The notes: a model not told the origin generated them from the sequence alone. DNA of 64,000 nucleotides from Toxoplasma gondii ME49 (GCF_000006565.2 NC_031474.1:3073662-3137661); one strand, 5' to 3'; numbered from the stretch's first letter, positions 21,456-32,672 are shown. Numbers and translations: made by a program.

Positions 21456-22045
21456 GCGGACACTATTTATGCATACTTAGGTCTGCACGAAATGACTTGT
21501 GTTTTTTTGGTAATCACATGTAGAGAATTATGTGTGTGGACTTGAAAGCGGCGGCGGTTAGAGTCTCGTTGTCGCCCCAGTGTTTCCTGTATTGTTTGCA
21601 TGCGTCCCGTTTATCGATTTGGGCTCCCCTGAATGGCTTTTCCTGTTTCTGCAAGTGGCGAGACACTGCAGCCTTGAAACCCACAGAAGATGCCTCAGAA
21701 GAAGCAGTAGGCGCATGCACTTCTTCCCCCTCAAATCGAGACGAAACTGGTCGAGATCTGCTGAGGAAATTGAGTGTGGGTGTGCATGTTCTGCTGGCCT
21801 CGGAGAACTTGCACGAAGTCGAGGCGACCCGCCGGAAATCGCAACGAAAAAGTCTTTTTCAAAAACTTCCAAGAGAACTGTGTCCAGCGTTGAACGCGTC
21901 TCGCGCGAAATCAGGTGCCAACATTACTTTTTTTAGTGTGTTCAAAAGCCAAGCGCGGTGGAAAAGGCACTCCAAGCAGATCGCTGCCTGGACACAGGAA
22001 ATCCACATGCCTCTACGGCATCTACACCTGGACGCAGCCGCGGCC

Positions 22046-23951
22046 TTAGACTCCTTGATCGACTCGTCGCGGTTTTCGCTCTGGCGGTTTCGCGGAGGCA
22101 GCAGCGACCGAAACTTCAGCGCCCCGGGAGGTCACGAAAGACTGCAGAGACGGAAACAAGTGACGCAGATGAGGCAGCAGACTTCGACCGTCGCACCAAT
22201 CCCCTGGAGGCAAGCAGCCAGTGAGGTCGAGGTGCACAAGATTGGGCGCAGCTGCGGCGACCTGAGAGAGGGGAAGAAGGAGAAAACGACATCTAAAAGG
22301 AGAGGTCCACACAGCGGAAAAAAAAGACAGGAATGCTCTTGGAGACCGATTCAAAGATCGGAGGCGAAGAAAAAAAGGAACGAATTCTCAGCGCAGTCAA
22401 TGATTCACGGGCCTCTTGAAGACGGTCGCCTTTCAAGACAAGTGAACCAGCGTGACGGAGAGAAAGAGAAAAAGAGCGAAAGAAAGCCTTGAATATCGCC
22501 AGTTAGATGGAAATGTTTTCCAGAGAAACACAGACAGAAATGAAGCCCCTCGCGAACAATGAATTCGAAACCCAACAGTCCGTTCTCGCGTGAGCCATGC
22601 AAACACCCTCACCACGGCAAAGAAGAGCAAATCCAGAACCTAGTCCATTCTCCACCAGACAGGCAACTCCTCTTTTCAGGAAACAGATATGCACCTGTGT
22701 ACAAGCACGATTCCATCCATATATACATATCCGAAAGTAACGTCTATACCCCTGCGTTCAATCATGATTGAATCCATAGATGAATGCACAAAAAACCGAC
22801 ATGTACACAGATGCGAATGAGCATGAGGCGACTCACAAATGTATGCACACCCAGGACTAGATACACATCTATATAGACGTATCTTTGGCTCACCCTGTGG
22901 AGACATGTGAGTCCCGTCACCTTTAGAGACGGTCCGAAAGATGGCCCGAGGTGCATTTGCAGCCGAAGGTGAGTGAGCCGCGAGCTTGCGCGGAGACGGT
23001 CCGAGCCACAAACGTCGAAGGAGGGAGAAGACACTCCAGAAAAGGTGGAAAAGCGCGGCTGCGAGAGAAGGGAAAAAAGCTGTTCCTGCTGCGCCTCTGC
23101 AGACGGGCGACACTGTCTCCCTCGACAGGAGACAGTCCCCGCAGCCTCGAGCGGACGAAAGGAGAGACAGGTCCAGTAGAGCGCGTGAGAGAGCTCCTGG
23201 ACGCAGACAGAAAGAGGTGCGGCAAACGCGAGTCTCTGTGAACTTAAAACGGTGAAGGCGGCAGAAAAGGGGAAAGGAGCATGGGGCGAGAGTCGACTGA
23301 ATCGCGAGGGAAACCGGCAGGGTGAAACGCGGTCGAGGAGCGCCGAAGAAAACCAAAGCAAACGCGTTTGCGTGAACAGAGAAAGAAACCAGTTCCCGGA
23401 CATGCGAGGACACAGCCAAAGACGACCCGTTCCTGGAGAAGAAAAGGACAAGAGATCCTGGATTGGCTTCCACGCTCTCTACGAAAAAATGCCGGCCGGC
23501 GTACCTGCCGAAGCACTGTGCACGCGCTCATTAAGTGACAGAGATCTGTGAAGGAAAGAAAATCCTTTAACAGCCAAAGGAAGAGCGAAACCTCTTCGCC
23601 TTCAAGACGTCTTCTGGCCTGTCCTGAGACGTCCGTCTCTCTGTCCGTCTCAGGCATGTCTCCTTCTTCGCTCTCGAAGCCGGACTGCGGTGAAGCGCCT
23701 GCAGACACAATCTGCCCGCCGCTCGCCACAGCCGAGAGAAAAGGCGAGTCCTTCTGAACGCTGCGAGGTCGCAGATCCCTCGGCGAAATGCCCGCGGGAG
23801 GTGCACGCGCGGCCGGTCGCCTTCTCCGTCTATACGCCGATCCGCCGGGGCTGGTGGGAGGGGCAGAGGCCCCCAGAGTCCGCAGGAAGGCCGCCTGGAG
23901 GCGATCGAAGGTTGGGAAGCGTCTGAGGAAGGAACGAGGGAATGCATGCAA
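22046..23951 (-). CDS. F-box / leucine-rich-repeat-like protein
   Basis: Three exons in constant phase: 23951-23505, 23235-22921 and 22261-22046, giving 325 residues. Exon 1 ends in an F-box-like helix pair (LLKDFLSFTDLCHLMSACTV) cut by a CAG/GTACGC donor. Exon 2 ends LTHLRLQMHLGPSFGPSLK, and exon 3 continues VAAAAPNLVHLDLTGC then LRHLFPSLQSF, which have the Leu spacing of leucine-rich repeats. The exon 3 acceptor has an excellent CTCTCTCAG tract. F-box proteins link substrates to SKP1-cullin-1 ubiquitin ligases through the F-box, with the repeats choosing the substrate; that role is inferred. ATG 23951 has a poor context (T at -3) and an acceptor-like TTCCTCAG lies just downstream, so the true N-terminus may be in an upstream exon. 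The repeat count is low for the family. Confidence 0.65.
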
Positions 23952-25047
23952 AATCGGATCTCGGGATTACAGTTCGGCCTGCGTTGGACTCTTGGTCCGA
24001 CGGCGAGTGGAAAGGAGTCCAGACGGTTGAGGAAAACGGATCGGAAGAAGTAGACGCGACGAAGAGGAAAAAGAAGAGACACACGCATGCGCTGGTGGGA
24101 AGCAGACAACACGACCGAACGGAGAAGGAAAAGAAGAAAGACGCCGGACAGATGAAAGGCAAGAATGGAGCGAATGGAGCGCAGAGCCTTTCACGAAAAA
24201 GAGTCAACAACGTCGACGCAGATGTCAAGACATTTTCGTGGAGACATATTCGTCTAGCCATGCATTCACTCGGGTGCATCTATGCATCGGCATATGCAGA
24301 GAAATGTACACGGACATGTTTGTCGATGTGAACGGTATTGCGTACGTATCCGCGGACACCAGAGGCAGATCGCTTGAAGGATTCTGACGGCAAAGAAAAG
24401 CGACCGTCGAACATGAACGCCACCGACTTCGGATGGAATCACTTTCGACATCGCACAAAAAACTGCGACAGAAACGGTAGAGGGAGAAACGGGAAGCGTC
24501 TGGTTCGACCCCAAGGTTCGACACCCCAGCGACGCTTCTCCCTTTGCGGCTTCTCTCGCGCGGGACCTTACTTGCATGCAAAGATGTCTGCGTCTCGACC
24601 GTTTGCTTCCAGGAGATGAGCAGCCACAGCGACCATCTGAAAAAAGGCGACGAGGACAGAAAACTCACGACGAAAGCCCGCATTCGAAAGACCAGGGCAA
24701 ACAAGAAGCCGAGAAAACATACAGGCACAACACCAATCGACTGTCTGTAAACGCACTGCATACGGCCACAACCGTACACCTCTGCATATACATGTGTATA
24801 TATAGAAACGCAGATATATGCATGCATGTATGCGCGAGTCCCTATCACTGGATGGCCAGACACAAGTTTACTATAAATACGACTATATATATTTGTGTAT
24901 ACATGCATGTGCACACACGCATATTCCCCTATTTCGATGAAAGAATGCGCCTTTATACATACATATATATATATATATATATACATATGTGTATATATGT
25001 GTATATATGTATATAAATGTATATATATATATATATATATGTATCGA
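23952..25047. other. Intergenic between two minus-strand genes
   Basis: Holds the 5' side of the F-box gene, possibly with an unrecognised first exon, and the 3' side of the gene ending at 25048. Apart from an AT microsatellite at the right end I see no other structure. Confidence 0.4.
24959..25043. repeat. TA/TATG microsatellite at a 3' end
   Basis: About 85 bases of TA with TGTGTA interruptions, starting 5 bases beyond the stop codon of the 25048-26910 gene, so it would be in the 3' untranslated region. Confidence 0.85.
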
Positions 25048-26910
25048 TCACGCTGTGAAACCCAGGTGCTTTTGGAGGGCATAGGCAAGTTGTTTCTTTG
25101 AAATGTTTTTGGACGCATCGAGAGTTCCTACTTTCGGTCGCAGAAGAGACTCCAACCAGAGCTTCTTGGCATCCGTCACGGCTCGCGTCCACCCATGGAG
25201 TGCGTCTCGTTTTCTGGGCCACGCTGTCTCCTCCCCTTCTGCATGTTTCACGGAGGAGCTCTGTGGCCGCGTACGAGGGGATTCCACCTGCCTGTCTCCT
25301 CCATGAGCCTCTCCGTCTACGTCGTCGGCATCGAAAAGGTCTCCCTGCGTAGATTCCTCTTGGGCGCGATTGCCTTCCATCCCTCTTTCATCGTGTCTTT
25401 CTTGCTTTGTTCCGCCGTCAGTCTCCCCTTCCTCCCTCCAGACTTCGGCTTCCTTCCTTCCTTGTTTCTGAGCTTCTCTTCCCTCCTTGGACAGCCTTTC
25501 AGGCGGTACGGGGCGCTCCAGATCTGCCGCTGCTCCTCGACTTTCTGCTTCCCTTCCTCCTCGCTCCAGTTTTGCCCGCTTCCTTGGGGTCTCCACGGGC
25601 GCCGCCAGAAAGCTCGTTGAGGAGAGAAATCTGTGCAACACAAACTCTGCTGTAGGTACACTCTGGAGGAGCGTGCGAATCTGACCCGTGGACAAAAGCC
25701 GCAAGCAGACGCCCTTCGTTCCGTTTCCGTCTTTTGCTTTCCGTTCTCCTTTCCTCTTGGTTCTGTCTCTTCTCTTCTTTCCGTCCGCATCTAGATCTGT
25801 ACCGCCTTCGCCAGCTGTGCACCGCTTTCTTCCTCTTGACGTCAACGGGAGACTCGGTTCTTCTCTCGCCTCGACACAAGCGGCCTTCTCTCTTGTCTCT
25901 ATGCCGGCGAGTCTTTCTCTGTCGTGGTTCTCTTCCTCGGTCTTCGTCTCCTCTCCGCTCTCGCCTTCTTCGCCTTCGTCGACCCACAGGCGGTGGACGC
26001 GTCTGTTCTTCCTGCGTCTCGGTCTCTCTTCTTCCTGAATTCGGTCATCTGAGGCATCCCTCCAGATGCTGTCACCGTCCTCCTCAACGCTTGTCTTCTC
26101 GTCCACCTCACATGCGCCTTGGGAGACTGAGAGAGAAGAAAACTCTTCTCTCGCGCTCTGCGAAGACGAAGAACTCGAAGAAGAACAAAGCGGGAACGAC
26201 GGTGGGGAGTGAAGAGATCCTGACGCCCTCTTTGACAGCCTACGTCGCCGTTTGACGAAAAAGCGGTCATCAACCAGGATCCAGTCTTCTTCTCCGTCTT
26301 CTTCCTGTTTCGCCTTCCCTCCTCGCCGTCGGTTGCTTCCACCAGCCACTGCCCCTTCTCTTCGTTCTTCTTGCTGGAAGTCCGCTGAGCGACCCAGTTC
26401 TGCGGCATGCACTGCATCGGGTGGGTCTGCATTTCTGCGAGGAGGTCTGGCGGCGTCCCGCCCAGCTCTCGTGTCTGTGCGGCTCCGCTTCCTTGAGTTT
26501 CTCCGAAAAAAGTCCGAGAGCATAAAAGAACGACGAATCCTCAATCCTCCCTCAACTTCGATCATTGCCTCCACCAGGGCATTCTCGTCCGCTGCTTCTC
26601 TGAGGAGCTGCTCGAGTCTCCGAGCTTCTGCGTCTTCCTCCCTCGGTTCGCCTCCGCGAGTCCCTGCCTCCCCTGCCTCTCGTTCCTCTCTTTCACCTCT
26701 CTCCCCACATCTGTCTCCTCTCTCTGGCGTTTCCATGTCTCCGTCTTCCTTCTCTCTCTCCTCTCCCCTTTCACCAAAAACGTCGGCTCCCTCCGCCTCT
26801 GTCGAGCGTCCTCTTTCTTCTTCTGCTCCTCGTTCGACGTCGCCTGGCCCTCTCTCGGAATTTTCTCTTGCCTCCTCCGGAACGCTGGCGAGCGCTCCAG
26901 AGACGTCCAT
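25048..26910 (-). CDS. Unrecognised 620-residue charged protein, probably nuclear
   Basis: Single open frame from ATG 26910 (A at -3) to TGA 25048. I do not recognise the family. The first 110 residues are very rich in Glu, Arg and Gly. A short ordered-looking block (ENALVEAMIEVEGGLRIRRS, about 110-130) leads to SFMLSDFFRRNSRKRSR. Several nuclear-localisation-like clusters follow (KRRRRLSKR, RRRKNRR, KKRRDRTKRK, RKRAKL). A second compact segment (LLSTGQIRTLLQSVPTAEF, about 415-450) and the last 50 residues (WLESLLRPKVGTL then KKQLAYALQKHLGF) look helical and are the best candidates for a real domain. Nuclear location is inferred from the basic clusters. It is divergently arranged with RPB9, 2.4 kb away. 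Confidence 0.75.
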   Translation of the reverse strand: MDVSGALASVPEEARENSERGPGDVERGAEEERGRSTEAEGADVFGERGEEREKEDGDMETPERGDRCGERGEREEREAGEAGTRGGEPREEDAEARRLEQLLREAADENALVEAMIEVEGGLRIRRSFMLSDFFRRNSRKRSRTDTRAGRDAARPPRRNADPPDAVHAAELGRSADFQQEERREGAVAGGSNRRRGGKAKQEEDGEEDWILVDDRFFVKRRRRLSKRASGSLHSPPSFPLCSSSSSSSSQSAREEFSSLSVSQGACEVDEKTSVEEDGDSIWRDASDDRIQEEERPRRRKNRRVHRLWVDEGEEGESGEETKTEEENHDRERLAGIETREKAACVEAREEPSLPLTSRGRKRCTAGEGGTDLDADGKKRRDRTKRKGERKAKDGNGTKGVCLRLLSTGQIRTLLQSVPTAEFVLHRFLSSTSFLAAPVETPRKRAKLERGGREAESRGAAADLERPVPPERLSKEGREAQKQGRKEAEVWREEGETDGGTKQERHDERGMEGNRAQEESTQGDLFDADDVDGEAHGGDRQVESPRTRPQSSSVKHAEGEETAWPRKRDALHGWTRAVTDAKKLWLESLLRPKVGTLDASKNISKKQLAYALQKHLGFTA

Positions 26911-27008
26911 CTTTCCTTGACGTGGAGGCGAGAGCGTCTCAGAGAAGAGGAACTCTGTAAGAAAGGGGGAAGCCGAATCAGCCTTCCTCCTACATAGGAC
27001 CGATGGCC

Positions 27009-27015
27009 TGCATGC
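27009..27015. promoter_or_regulatory. TGCATGC element upstream of the 26910 start
   Basis: Palindromic TGCATGC 99 bases upstream of the ATG. The word WGCATGC is an established over-represented upstream motif in coccidia; function here is inferred. Confidence 0.4.
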
Positions 27016-28110
27016 TGTTCACGCAACTTAAAAAGACCGGTCTGACTAAGAGAAAAGACGTATCCGCCACCGAACCAGCGTCTCCCTCGCGCGCTACCCC
27101 ACGGCGCCGGCTCTGTCCGAAACGCCTGCTTCTTCTGTCTGTTAATTCTTCGAAAGCCTTTCTCTCCTCAGAGACGCCGAGCGCCGCATGCACCTCGTCG
27201 CTCTGCCGCTTGCTGCGCTTGCCCGAGCTCCCGCGCAGAACAGAAGGAAGAGGAGAAGAGAAGGGAGAGGAGAGAAGAAAGAGACGCTAGGGAGAAGAAC
27301 AGCAGGAAAATGACAAGACGAAGACGAGGAGTAGGAGAGTGAGAAGGAACGCAGTGAGAAGAAACGCAGTGAGACGCGTCTGTCCACGAAGATTGCTGGG
27401 GAAGTTTCCGTCGTGCGACGGCAGGGAAGTTCAGCCTGCCTTCTTTTTGCGTTCCTCGCCGTTTCTTCGAGGAAGGCAGGGCGGTCCCAGAGAGGGTGAA
27501 TGGAAATAACGCACAGAGACCAACAACCGCAGGTCCGCGGACAAGGCCGAACAGAAGCAGAGGAGAGCGCGCGGGGGGTCCAGAGCCGAGCGACGAGCCA
27601 GAGGAAGAGAGAGAAACCGAGAAAAAAGAGAGGGATATAGAAACAAGAACATAAGGGGAGAGAGACGGAAGGAGTCAAGGAAAACGGGGAACCTTGCGAG
27701 GACCTTTTTGTGTTGTGAAAGGTCCCGACCGCGACGCATTTTAGAAGAAGGACGGCTTCGAGCTACAGAAAAGAGATAAAAAAAGCAAACGGAGCAGGCA
27801 AAACAAACAAAATGGACTGCGGCCGAATCTGCCAGCTCTTACAAAAGTGAGAGCGTCCAGAGCGGGGCTTCGAGCTGCTTGTCTCAAGACCGGCTTCTTG
27901 CTGCAGTCCTTGGACAGGGCAGGAGGGAGTGGAAAATGCCCGAAAAAGACAAAGCAAGGAGACCCTTGAGCGACCGGAGTCACGAAAAACACGCAGTCGC
28001 AGTTGCGAAGACAACAGCGAAACAGACATGCAGAAAAGCAACTAGAGAAACAGAAACGGGAAGCTTTCTCAGGTCGAGGAATGGGTCTCAGCGGTCGCAA
28101 ACTCTCTCGC

Positions 28111-28989
28111 TGCATGCGGTCCGCGCGTCGTCTTTGCACCAGGCGTTATGTACACTGGAACTTCTCGTTGTTCTCTCTTGAAACGACGTTTTTTACCGAC
28201 TTAGTTTGTCTCTTCTTTTTTGTGCGTTTCACCCGCGCAACTTGACGGCGACCGTCTTTTTGTTGCTTTCCTTTTTTCTGGAAAAAGAAGTCGCTGCATG
28301 CGGGCGGACGCGTCTCGCGCCTCGATCGCCGTGGATGCATGTGCACAAGAGTGGCATTTCCGGTCGGTTTTGCTTCCGATTTTCAGTCTGGCTTCTGCTT
28401 CTGAATGTCTGTTTCTCGCCGCCAAAGGTTTTCTTTTCTCGGCCTTCCCCAGCGGACGTGAGGCCTTCGAAAGTACACCTCCCGCTAAGGAGAGACCGGG
28501 CGCGAGCTTCGGTCGTCGTGTGAAGAGCTGCCAAAAGAAACAAAGTTTCAAGCTTCAACCATAGGTTCCTACTTCTTTCGGACTTTGTCATCTGCACTCG
28601 ATTCTCCTTTCGTTCATCTGAGCTCTCCTCTCCTGTGCCTGTGTGTCTCACGCTCGCTTGCCCTCCCTTTCGTTCGTCTCTCCCTCATGCCGTAGCATCC
28701 GCTCACCTTTACATTTGCCCTCTTCCTTCTTCTCTCTCTTTCTCTTTCATTTTCTGTCTCTCTCCGTCTCCCCTTCTGTGTTGTTGGATCTCAATCTGTT
28801 GTTGTTTCCTGCGGCGCGACTGTGCGTTTTTTTCTTTTCCGAAGGCCTCCGATCTCAGTGGTCGGCTTGAGGCGCGGCCTGCCCCGCGAGATCCTTTCCC
28901 TCGTCCTCTCCTCTCTTCGAGTGTGAAGCGGCTTTTCTTCTCTGGCGCTACAAAGGGATTCTTCTCCACTTCAGAAAAAGAATGCATGC
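28111..28989. promoter_or_regulatory. Cluster of TGCATGC elements upstream of RPB9
   Basis: TGCATGC at 28111-28117, 28295-28301 and 28983-28989, the last about 285 bases before the RPB9 start. The intervening plus strand is pyrimidine-rich, as usual for coccidian transcription-start regions. Each word reads the same on both strands, so it could serve either divergent gene. Confidence 0.4.
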
Positions 28990-29273
28990 ACCTCTCTTCT
29001 TGACGTTTGGGGTTTCCGGTTTCTTCTCTTGAGCGAAACTGAATTCGTCTCCATTCGTCTTTGGCTGCATCACCGATTTCGTTTGAACCCGTCGCCTCTT
29101 CGACCTCCGTCTGGCCTTCCCATTCCGCTCCCTTCCTTTCCGAAAACGCGAAAAGCCGTCTTTCTTTGAGGGCGTTTTGTCTCCATCTTCTTTCTCCCGG
29201 ACAGGGTGGTTTTCTTCTCTCTCCGACAGCACTCCTTTTCTCTTCTCTTCTTCCCGCCTCTTGTGTTGCCAAG

Positions 29274-31994
29274 ATGATGGGGAAGTCGATGATGTTTTGT
29301 CCGGAGTGGTAGGTTTTTTTCCATAGATTCTCTTTTTTCAGTTTTCTTCTTTCCTTCGCTTCCCCCCATGTAATCCTCTCACGATTTCCTTTCTTTCTTC
29401 CTCGTTTATCCCCTGACCTTCACCTTCTTTCTCTCCCTCCCGTTCTCTCTGTCCCCCCTCCCCTCACCGTGTTCTCTCCTCCTCTCTTGTTCTCTCTCGC
29501 CTTCTCGCTCCGAGTGCCGCGTTTTACTTTCTGAATCGCCGCGCTCCATTCCTCCCTCGCCGTCTCCGTCTCGCAGGCTCCGCCTCCCTTCTGTGTCTCC
29601 AACGGTCTCCGGTGCATGGATACTCACTCGCCTTCCTGCCGCATGCAGTTCCGTTGAGAGAGTCGTCCGAGAGACCGAAGGGGCGAGTGCACCTCCGGTC
29701 TGTTGGTTGGCGATGCGTGTGCGTCTCTCTCCGTCTCCCTCTTCAGTCACTGGTTCTGGCGATGTCTCTCTGTTCTTCGTTTTCCAGCAACAACATGTTG
29801 TATCCGAGAGAAGACAAGGAGAAACGCCAGCTGCAGTTCCTCTGCCGACAGTGCGACTACTCGCGGTATCCGAAGAAAACTGACACGGCGCAGCACATCG
29901 TCGAGCGAACGAACTTCAACTTCAAGTCCAAGTGAGGTCTCTCGAGCGGCCGCAAAGAGAATGGCAACGTGCATGCAAAGGAAAAGGAAAAAGGGGCACA
30001 GAGAGTGAGAACCAGAAGAAGCGAGGGACGACCAGAAGGACGGATGGAGAGGAGAGAAGCGGCCGGAGCAAAGAAGAGAAAATAGAAAACAGAGTGAAAA
30101 GAGATAAGTGAACCGGAGAGGACAGGACAACAAGAGGGAAGAAGAGAGAGTAAGAACGAGAAGAGCAGAAAGGAAGCAGGAGCTCAGGAGGGAGGCGAGA
30201 CATGAAAGAGAGATTTCAAGTTCGCATGCCAAGACTCCGGAGGCAGTGGTCCGACGAGGAACGCGATGTCACTGTCCGTCATCTGTCCCGCGTTGTCTCA
30301 GGCGGCGTCCTTTTGCTCCCCTTCCAGGGTCCTTTTTCTCGTTGCATCGAAGTCCAAGAGATGTTCTTTTTCTGCAGGGAGGACATCGTGATCTCTTCGG
30401 ATCTGTCGAAAGATCCAACGTTAGGTCGTGTGTTCGACTGGCGATGTCCTCGATGCCGGGGCGTTGGCGGCGTCTTCTACCAACTCCCAGAACGCGTCGC
30501 AGAAGATGCCATGACGCTCGTCTACGTCTGCACCCAACCTGGGTGTGGAGCCTGGGAGATTCAGCAGCCTGATGGGCAGGGCACAGGCGAAGACGGCAGA
30601 AGAGAAAAGGAAGACGACTCGCTCTCGTCGCCCAGCGAACCGAGAGGTAGCTGCTCCCCTAGAGAGAACGAACGGAGAGAGACAGTGCAGCGAACGGAGA
30701 GAGACAGCGCAGCGAACGGAGAGAGACAGGGCAGCGAACGGAGAAGGAACGTCGACAGATAGACACGAGCAACGTCCAAGGCGCGACTTCCCCAAGCAGG
30801 CTAACCTCAAAGCAAACGCGACAGAAAGAGGCGGAACAAACGGAAAAAAGTAGCTGCTTCAAGCATGTTATGTTCATATATATATATATATATATATATA
30901 AATACATATATGCATACCTCTATAACTCTACGTATACTACTCTCTGTCATTATATATATATATATAAAGATATATATATACGTATATGTTTGTATCATTG
31001 AATTGAGCAGCATGCTCATAATGGTAGACATGCGTGGATGGCTCCGAGAAGAAGGCATGTCGGAGGACGAAGAAGCTCCACAAGGTACAGAGGGCGGTCG
31101 GTAGCCTCGACCGCGGGGAGGGCCTCAAGCGTCTTCACTGGCCTCGTGTCTGCCTCATTCTTTGCCTGTCCTCGCCAGGAGCTCCTTTTCGTCTGCACGA
31201 GGCGAAAGTGGAAGAAGATGAAAGTTCTGTCGCCGGCGCCTTGGAGGCGGGTGCGCTCTCTGTGAAGCGAGCAGGTCAGAGGCAAGAGAGCACCGAAACG
31301 CAGAGAAGGAAAGCGCAGCGCGCGAAAAAAAGATGGCGGGAACGCAGAGGCAGAGAGAAAGAAGCGAAACTTGGAAGAGCAGAGAAGCTGATGAAGAGAC
31401 ACAAGTTTCGCGGCTTCTCTTGCGCGGGTGCCTTGATAACAGCTGCAACGTTGAAAGACGCCTGGAGGGAGAATAAGGAGAAAGCGGAGGCGAAGCACCA
31501 TCCAAAGAAAGGGAGGAAAGGAGGACGATGTAAGAAGAAGTTAAAAAAAGGGAAAAGGCCCGGAGAATGCGCATGCAGTCGCGAGTGCAGGGAGAAGAGC
31601 TGGCAGACAAACCTGCGAGCTTTTCTTCTGTCGGGGCAACGAGGCGTCTCGCCACATCGCCTTTTCGCTGTGCTTTCCTCTGTGTTCCGTCTCGCGTCCT
31701 TCTTCTTTTCCTTGCATGCATGCGTTGTGGGCGCCTCTGCACCGCTGCTTTCCTCTGTGAATTCTGCATCGCCTTCTGCTTTCAGCGGCTGAGGCGCAGG
31801 ACGAGGACCGAGAGGCAGAGTTCGGAGACGCTCCACTTGGCGGCGAAGTCGAGGAAGACGACGACTTGTTTGGCGAGCGCGAGGAAGAAGAAATTCTCGA
31901 GTCCCAAGACGCCTTCGACGAAGACGACCCGTACACCCACCGTCTCGAGCCGCAGGACGGATCTGTGGGAGAGCTCGACGTCACGTTTGACTGA
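29274..31994 (+). CDS. RPB9: RNA polymerase II subunit RPB9 with acidic C-terminal extension
   Basis: Exons 29274-29308, 29788-29931, 30378-30646 and 31786-31994; phases match (657 nt, 218 residues; the usual length is 110-125). The first zinc ribbon is split by intron 1: MMFCPEC joins NNMLYPREDKEKRQL, then FLCRQCDYSRYPKK. The linker DIVISSDLSKDPTL and the second ribbon (CPRCRGVGGVFYQLPERVAEDAM then YVCTQPGC) match RPB9/TFIIS ribbons, including the RAEDAM-like motif. Role: core polymerase II subunit for start-site choice and elongation or fidelity. Unusual: the AGAG/GTAGCT donor at 30646 joins, in phase, an acidic exon (DLFGEREEEE, DAFDEDDP) ending TFD-stop. If that donor is unused, the frame stops at 30762 (187 residues). 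ATG 29274 has A at -3, and a second ATG follows immediately. Confidence 0.9.
30669..30746 (+). repeat. 22-bp tandem repeat just after the RPB9 exon 3 donor
   Basis: Three to four copies of a CGAACGGAGAGAGACAG-type unit with a 22-base period. Because 22 is not a multiple of three, translation would change frame in each unit, which favours the intronic reading. Confidence 0.8.
30873..30990. repeat. TA microsatellites in RPB9 intron 3
   Basis: Two TA runs (about 30873-30911 and 30951-30982) inside the predicted 1.14-kb intron. Confidence 0.85.
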
Positions 31995-32602
31995 AGCGTC
32001 AACGCGCGTTTCCTGGAGGAAAAGAGGAAGGACCGACGTCTCGTCGAGACAAAGAGAACGGACGGAGGCGAACGAGAGGAGCTGCTTTCTGTCTGTCTGT
32101 GCTTCGGAGTTCTCGTTCCAGCTGACTCAACTGTCAGAGTGGAGGCGACATGGAGAACGGGTGTGTGCGTGTGTGTGTGTACAGACGCAGAGAAGTCAGA
32201 AGCCGAGATTATAGCTCTGTTTGTGTCTTCCTGTTCTCTTTCATTCTTCCCCCCTGGGAGCCTACGAGACGCTTGGTCTCGACTTCTGCGTACTCCCTGC
32301 GGCTTTTCGCGGCAAACGTTTCGTCACTTTCCTTCGTCCAAGTCTCCGTCGTTTTCGCTGGCTCCTGGCCAACGCTTCGCCATTCTCTTCGCTTCTCTCT
32401 CGCAATATTTTCCCTGTGAAGATTCCTACTTCTCTGAGACGCTGAAAAACTTGGCTTTATCCTGACTTAAAATTTTCTGAACGTGAACGAGATGCACGCA
32501 TGCAAACAATTGTAAACATGCAACAATCTTCCACGACACGAAGGTGGACAAACTCCAACAATCGGGATTGACATCTCATACGTACACACACGCGCGCACA
32601 AA

Positions 32603-32629
32603 CATATATATATATGCATACACGCATAC

Positions 32630-32670
<41 letters not shown>
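32603..32670. repeat. TA microsatellite
   Basis: Long TA run preceded by CACACGCGCGCACA, so the tract passes from alternating CA/CG to alternating TA. Confidence 0.85.

Positions 32671-32672
<2 letters not shown>

Larger units (their letters stand above)
18746..22045. other. Intergenic: DIS3L2 promoter side and 3' side of the F-box gene
   Basis: No exon chain I can defend on either strand. It contains TGCATGC/CGCATGC words, for example near 18930 and 19545, and three AT microsatellites. The DIS3L2 start at 18745 has ACC before ATG. An open plus-strand frame at 21530-22492 overlaps the F-box last exon antisense and shows no protein character. Confidence 0.45.
26911..29273. other. Divergent promoter region (charged protein / RPB9)
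   Basis: About 2.36 kb between two head-to-head starts. Strongly strand-asymmetric: purine-rich near the left gene and C/T-rich on the plus strand approaching RPB9, with TGCATGC words on both sides. Open frames inside are compositional. Confidence 0.5.

Noticed and set aside
21960..22130. Further LRR exons of the F-box gene beyond 22046
   Set aside because: The frame ends cleanly in TAA at 22046 and no convincing donor precedes it.
21530..22492. 320-codon plus-strand open frame overlapping the F-box gene's last exon
   Set aside because: It runs antisense to an exon with a good acceptor and LRR-like sequence. The composition is random and there are no motifs.
31034..31792. 252-codon plus-strand open frame in RPB9 intron 3
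   Set aside because: Arg/Lys/Glu-rich without motifs, and it stops at TGA 31790, inside the acidic exon, which is open in a different frame in phase with RPB9.
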